From assembly GCF_040126305.1 (NCBI RefSeq), contig NZ_CP149510.1, forward strand, positions 3,297,001 to 3,361,000: DNA of 64,000 nucleotides, written 5' to 3'. Under the pieces are notes generated by a model. That model did no database searches and was not told where the DNA came from. It was given only the letters and a program-made list of their open reading frames with translations. Made by a program: the position numbers and the translations under genes. Origin of the DNA: Pararhizobium sp. A13. GTDB taxonomy: Bacteria; Pseudomonadota; Alphaproteobacteria; Rhizobiales; Rhizobiaceae. Each line of letters starts with the position of its first letter. Positions within the stretch are counted from its first letter, which is position 1. Positions 59,954 through 64,000 of this stretch are shown here, one piece after another.

Positions 59954-61819
59954 TCATTCGGCGGCGGCGTCACGGGCGAGGAAGCCGCCGGACTGGCGCA
60001 GCCACAGATCGGCGTAGAGACCGCCGGCGGCGACCAGTTGTTCATGCGTCCCGTCTTCGACGATCCGGCCTTCGTCCATGACGATCAGCCGGTCGAGTGC
60101 TGCGATGGTGGACAGCCGGTGCGCGATCGCAAGCACGGTCTTGCCGTGCATCAGCCGGTCGAGATTGGACTGGATCGCAGCCTCGACCTCCGAATCGAGC
60201 GCCGAGGTCGCCTCGTCGAGAACGAGGATCGGGGCGTCCTTCAGCATCACCCGGGCGATCGCCACCCGCTGGCGCTGGCCGCCGGACAGCTTGACGCCGC
60301 GCTCGCCGACATGGGCGTCGAAGCCTACGCGTCCGCGCTGGTCCTGCAGCCTTTCGATGAAGCCGAGCGCCTCGGCTTTCCTTGCCGCATGACGCAATCG
60401 ATTCTCGTCCGCGTCCGGACGACCGAACAGGATGTTGTCACGGACGGAGCGATGCAAAAGCGACGTATCCTGGCTGACGACGCCGATCTGGTTGCGCAGG
60501 GACTCCTGCCGGACCGCGGCGATGTCCTGCCCATCGATCAGAATACGGCCGCCTTCCAGATCGTAGAATCGCAAGAGCAGATTGACGAGCGTCGTCTTGC
60601 CGGCCCCCGAACGGCCGACGATGCCGACCTTCTCGCCTGGTCTTATGACGAGCGACAGATCATCGATGACACCATTGCCCCTGCCGTAGTGGAAACGGAT
60701 ATGCTCGAAACGGATGGAGGGGCTGGTGATGGCAAGGTTTGCGGCACCCGGCCGGTCCACCAGCTGGATCGATTGCGAGATCATGTCGGCGGCATTCTGG
60801 ATCGTGCCGACATTGCGCATGATGCCGTTGAACTGCACCATCATCCGGCCCAGGAGAAAATTCAGCCGCAGGATGAGCGCCATGGTGAAAGCGACAGCAC
60901 CGGAGCTGATCGCCCCCGAAAGCCAGAGGTCGACGCTCAGTGCCGCCATCGTCACGATCATGATGCCGGACAAAAGCGCCATCGAGGCGCGCACGCCGGT
61001 GATGAACCGGGTGAAGCGGATGATCGTGTCCTGATAGATGTCGAAACCCTGCCGCATGTAGCGGTCGTTCTCTTCATCGCGGGCAAAGAGCTTCAGCGTC
61101 TGGATATTGCTGTAGGCATCGACCATGCGACCGCTCAACATCGATGAGGCTTCGGCCGTCTCGCGGGAATGCTCGCGGATGCGCGGCACGAAATAGCGCG
61201 CGAGGAAGCCGAAGCCGATCAGCCAGAGCAGAACCACGACGGCGAGAGAAGAATCGAGCTGCCCGACAAGCACCAAAGTCGAAACGGAATAGATGCCGAC
61301 GAACCAGACGCTTTCCATCAACGAGGTCACAACGTCGCCGACCGCCTGCCCGCCCGACCAGACCTTGGTAACGATGCGGCCGGAAAAATCGTTCTGGAAG
61401 AAGGACAACGATTGCCGCGCCACATGCAGATAGGACTGCCAGCGCACCAGATTGTAGAAACCGGGCGTGATGATCTGCTGATCGACTAGTGCCATCAAGA
61501 GCGACACCAGGAAGCGCACGATGCCGATCAGAACCAGCATGCCGAACAACTCGGCTCCATGGGCAGCGAGCAGGCCGCTCCAACCCTCGCCGGGTTTGAC
61601 TGTCGCGAGGATATCGACGACGCGGCCGACGAACCAGAACAATGTCGCCTCGATCGCCGCCGTCATGCCGCCAAGGAAGAGCATGGCGATAAACGGTGCC
61701 TTGGCCTGGCGGATGTAGAACCACACATAGGCGATCAGCCGCTCTGGCGGCTGCAGGCCTTCGCGCGCCGCGAAAGGCTGTATCCAGTTTTCAAAAAAGG
61801 CAAACAGGGCGCGCAGCAT
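59954..61819 (-). CDS. ABC exporter half-transporter (second of pair)
   Basis: A 621-residue fused permease-ATPase. The membrane domain has about six helices (for example KAPFIAMLFLGGMTAAIEAT). The ATPase has Walker A GIVGRSGAGKTTLVNLLLRF, signature VKLSGGQRQRVAIARV, Walker B ILVLDEATSAL and the H-loop AIAHRLSTI. The start is the ATG of MLRALFAFFENWIQPF; an upstream in-frame extension is not conserved. It follows a similar gene by 139 bases; the two may work as a heterodimer. The substrate is unknown. Confidence 0.93.
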   Translation of the reverse strand: MLRALFAFFENWIQPFAAREGLQPPERLIAYVWFYIRQAKAPFIAMLFLGGMTAAIEATLFWFVGRVVDILATVKPGEGWSGLLAAHGAELFGMLVLIGIVRFLVSLLMALVDQQIITPGFYNLVRWQSYLHVARQSLSFFQNDFSGRIVTKVWSGGQAVGDVVTSLMESVWFVGIYSVSTLVLVGQLDSSLAVVVLLWLIGFGFLARYFVPRIREHSRETAEASSMLSGRMVDAYSNIQTLKLFARDEENDRYMRQGFDIYQDTIIRFTRFITGVRASMALLSGIMIVTMAALSVDLWLSGAISSGAVAFTMALILRLNFLLGRMMVQFNGIMRNVGTIQNAADMISQSIQLVDRPGAANLAITSPSIRFEHIRFHYGRGNGVIDDLSLVIRPGEKVGIVGRSGAGKTTLVNLLLRFYDLEGGRILIDGQDIAAVRQESLRNQIGVVSQDTSLLHRSVRDNILFGRPDADENRLRHAARKAEALGFIERLQDQRGRVGFDAHVGERGVKLSGGQRQRVAIARVMLKDAPILVLDEATSALDSEVEAAIQSNLDRLMHGKTVLAIAHRLSTIAALDRLIVMDEGRIVEDGTHEQLVAAGGLYADLWLRQSGGFLARDAAAE

Positions 61820-61958
61820 GTGTCCGATATAGCCCTTTTCAAAAATGCGGCAATGCGGAATCCAGGCCGGCCGGATTACAAGTGCGTAATGCGGCCGGCC
61901 ACAGGCATTTCGAACCAGTGTCCCTCCCCGCCTTCGCGGCGAAGGATCGAAGCCGGCG

Positions 61959-63812
61959 CTACTCCGCCGCCTCTTCCTTTTGCGCATCGTCGGCGATGAA
62001 GCCGCCGGACTGCCGCGACCAGAGATCGGCGTAGAGCCCACTCTTGGCAATCAGCTCGGCGTGGCTGCCGGTCTCGACGATTTTGCCGGCTTCGAGGATG
62101 ACCAGCCGGTCCATCTCCGTCAGCGTCGACAGGCGGTGGGCGATCGCGATCACCGTCTTGCCCGCCATGAGCGCGAAGAGGTTTTCCTGGATCGCGGCCT
62201 CCACTTCCGAATCGAGCGCCGACGTCGCCTCGTCGAGGATCAGGATCGGCGCGTCCTTCAGGAAGACACGGGCGATCGCGATCCGCTGGCGCTGGCCGCC
62301 GGAGAGCTTGACGCCCCGTTCGCCGACCTGTGCGTCCAGCCCCTTGCGGCCCTGGTTGTCCTCGAGCAGCTCGATGAAGTCCCAGGCATTGGCCCGCTTG
62401 GCGGCGGCGATGATATCGGCATCGGTCGCTTCCGGGTGACCATAGGCGATGTTGTCGCGGATCGAGCGGTGCAGCAGCGAGGTATCCTGCGTCACCACGC
62501 CGATCTGGCCGCGCAGGCTGTTCTGCGTCACCGCCGAAATATCCTGCCCGTCGATGCGGATCGTGCCCGATTCGAGATCGTAGAACCGCAAGAGCACGTT
62601 CATCAGCGTCGTCTTGCCGGCGCCCGAGCGGCCGACAAGACCGATCTTTTCACCCGGTTTGATGGCCAGAGACAGGTTGTCGATGACGCCCTTGCTCTTG
62701 CCGTAGTGGAACCGGATGTTCTCGAACGCGATTGCCCCATGCAGCGCCTTGAGTACCGGCGCTTCCGGTTTATCGACAATGTCGTGCGCCTTCGTCATCA
62801 TGCTCATGCCGTCATAGACGGTGCCGATGTTTTCAAAGAGCGCCGAGACTTCCCACATCACCCACTGCGACATGCCGTTGATGCGCATGGCGAGCGCCAC
62901 GGCAATCGCGATCGAGCCGACCGACATGCCGCTGGTCATCCAGAAATAGATGCCGAGTGCAGAGATCGAAAACAGCGCGATGCAGTTGTTCGTGTAGACG
63001 AGCACGTGGAACAGCGTCACCTTGCGCATCTGCCGGTGCACGGTCTGCAGAAACTGATCCATGCTTTCCTTGGCATAGATCTCCTCGCGGCCGGCATGCG
63101 AAAACAGCTTCACGGTGGCGATGTTCGTATAGCTGTCGACGACGCGGCCCGTCATCATCGAACGGGCATCGGCCTGATCCTTGGAGATCTTGCGCAGGCG
63201 CGGCACGAAATATGTGACGATGCAGACGTAGACGATGATCCAGATGACCAGCGGTGCCAGCAGTCGCCAGTCGGCCGCGGCAACGACCACCAGCATCGAG
63301 ACGAAGTAGCTGACGACATAGACGAAGACGTCGAGGATCTTCATCACCGTTTCGCGCACGGCAAGCGAGGTCTGCATCACCTTGGTGGCGACACGGCCGG
63401 CAAACTCGTTGGCGAAAAACGTCATGCTCTGGCGAAGCAGGTAACGGTGCATCTGCCAGCGCGCGATCATCGGATAGTTGCCGAGCAATATCTGGTGCAT
63501 GATCAGTGAATCGAAGGCGACGATGGACGGCAGACCGATCAGGATGAGCGCGCCCATCCAGAACAGCTTCGTACCCTCAGTCTCGATGAACGTGTCCTGC
63601 TTGGCGGAAGAGAGCCAATCGACGACATTGCCGAGGAACTGGAACAGCGCCACTTCGCCGATGGCGATCAGCATCGTGCAGATCGACATGGTCAACAGCC
63701 AGGGCGCCGCCGGCTTGGTATAGTGCCAGCAGAAGGCAAACAGTCCCTGCGGTGGAACCTTGGGCTCCTCGACAGGATAGGGATTGAGGCGGGATTCAAA
63801 CCAGCCGAACAT
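61959..63812 (-). CDS. ABC exporter half-transporter (first of pair)
   Basis: A 617-residue fused permease-ATPase, paralogous to its neighbour. Walker A is GLVGRSGAGKTTLMNVLLRF, signature VKLSGGQRQRIAIARV, Walker B ILILDEATSALD. Both copies retain catalytic Glu and His, so both sites can hydrolyse ATP. The start MFGWFESRLNPY has AAGGAG seven bases upstream. Lipid, polysaccharide or drug export are all possible. The last 188 bases of the window hold nothing recognisable. Confidence 0.93.
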   Translation of the reverse strand: MFGWFESRLNPYPVEEPKVPPQGLFAFCWHYTKPAAPWLLTMSICTMLIAIGEVALFQFLGNVVDWLSSAKQDTFIETEGTKLFWMGALILIGLPSIVAFDSLIMHQILLGNYPMIARWQMHRYLLRQSMTFFANEFAGRVATKVMQTSLAVRETVMKILDVFVYVVSYFVSMLVVVAAADWRLLAPLVIWIIVYVCIVTYFVPRLRKISKDQADARSMMTGRVVDSYTNIATVKLFSHAGREEIYAKESMDQFLQTVHRQMRKVTLFHVLVYTNNCIALFSISALGIYFWMTSGMSVGSIAIAVALAMRINGMSQWVMWEVSALFENIGTVYDGMSMMTKAHDIVDKPEAPVLKALHGAIAFENIRFHYGKSKGVIDNLSLAIKPGEKIGLVGRSGAGKTTLMNVLLRFYDLESGTIRIDGQDISAVTQNSLRGQIGVVTQDTSLLHRSIRDNIAYGHPEATDADIIAAAKRANAWDFIELLEDNQGRKGLDAQVGERGVKLSGGQRQRIAIARVFLKDAPILILDEATSALDSEVEAAIQENLFALMAGKTVIAIAHRLSTLTEMDRLVILEAGKIVETGSHAELIAKSGLYADLWSRQSGGFIADDAQKEEAAE

Positions 63813-64000
63813 TATCAAGCTCCTTCAGGAATCCAGTGAAGGAAGGCGGGAGACCCGCATTCATCGATCAGAAATTCTAAAACCGGAGAAACAGCGCAAT
63901 CTTGCACACGAGACGTGTTCGTCCGGAAAGCGGACGGTCGCGCGCAGTCATGCCGTATAAGGAAAAGCGCGAAACCGGTCAGTCCATCGGGACTGAAGGC

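Overview
The window looks like chromosomal DNA from a polar-growing alphaproteobacterium of the Rhizobium/Agrobacterium group (Rhizobiaceae). The evidence is high GC, a CckA kinase, a separate petA-petB-petC bc1 operon, a mannosylfructose synthesis pair of the type known from Agrobacterium, a zinc-ligand-poor DksA, and a 2222-residue homologue of the growth pole ring protein. Most of it is housekeeping backbone. Accessory DNA is concentrated at about 28.6-31.0 kb and 33.8-37.9 kb.

Layout. 0-4.2 kb: purL, a sialyltransferase-like (GT42-type) protein, bolA, a small basic protein and the monothiol glutaredoxin grxD. 4.2-7.1 kb: two tandem Bcr/CflA-type MFS exporters, closed by a strong bidirectional terminator. 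7.1-10.7 kb (minus strand): an inositol-monophosphatase-family gene translationally coupled to ttcA, then glsA and rpsD. 10.9-15.8 kb: a MarR/cupin divergent pair with two matching palindromic operators, a HerA-type ATPase gene broken by a frameshift, murI, trmJ and a secreted protein. 16-22.3 kb: a PfpI/DJ-1 protein, a ribbon-helix-helix protein, icd, an STM3941-like membrane protein, mfpsA-mfppA behind an EcfG-type general stress promoter, and an AraC regulator. 22.4-28.5 kb: alaS, recA and the divergent pseudouridine catabolism pair psuK-psuG, with two LexA-type motifs between recA and psuK. 28.7-33.6 kb: a type 2 pyrF, a TetR/DinB divergent pair and cckA.

33.6-38.3 kb is a mobile-element zone between cckA and dksA. 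It holds an IS110-family recombinase gene, a FliO-like gene, an IS200 element with an amber stop just before its catalytic tyrosine, and a group II intron remnant starting directly behind the dksA terminator. 38.8-46.4 kb: sixA-like, ycjX and ycjF homologues, a periplasmic molybdo-oxidoreductase with its cytochrome b partner, a secreted protein and the overlapping folP-folB-folK operon. 46.6-56 kb: a DUF922 putative zinc protease, a candidate small RNA, a [2Fe-2S] ferredoxin, an Hpt phosphotransfer protein and the giant pole protein. 56-64 kb: a decayed small gene, petABC, and two full-length ABC exporter half-transporters.

Functional links. BolA and GrxD are known partners in Fe-S and iron homeostasis. 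MfpsA and MfppA make a compatible solute, and their stress promoter fits that role. CckA, the CtrA-like box and the pole protein all point to cell-cycle control of polar growth. PetA, PetB and PetC form one respiratory complex. I did not recognise any tRNA, rRNA, CRISPR array, prophage or large defence island. All calls come from reading the sequence; no database search was possible.
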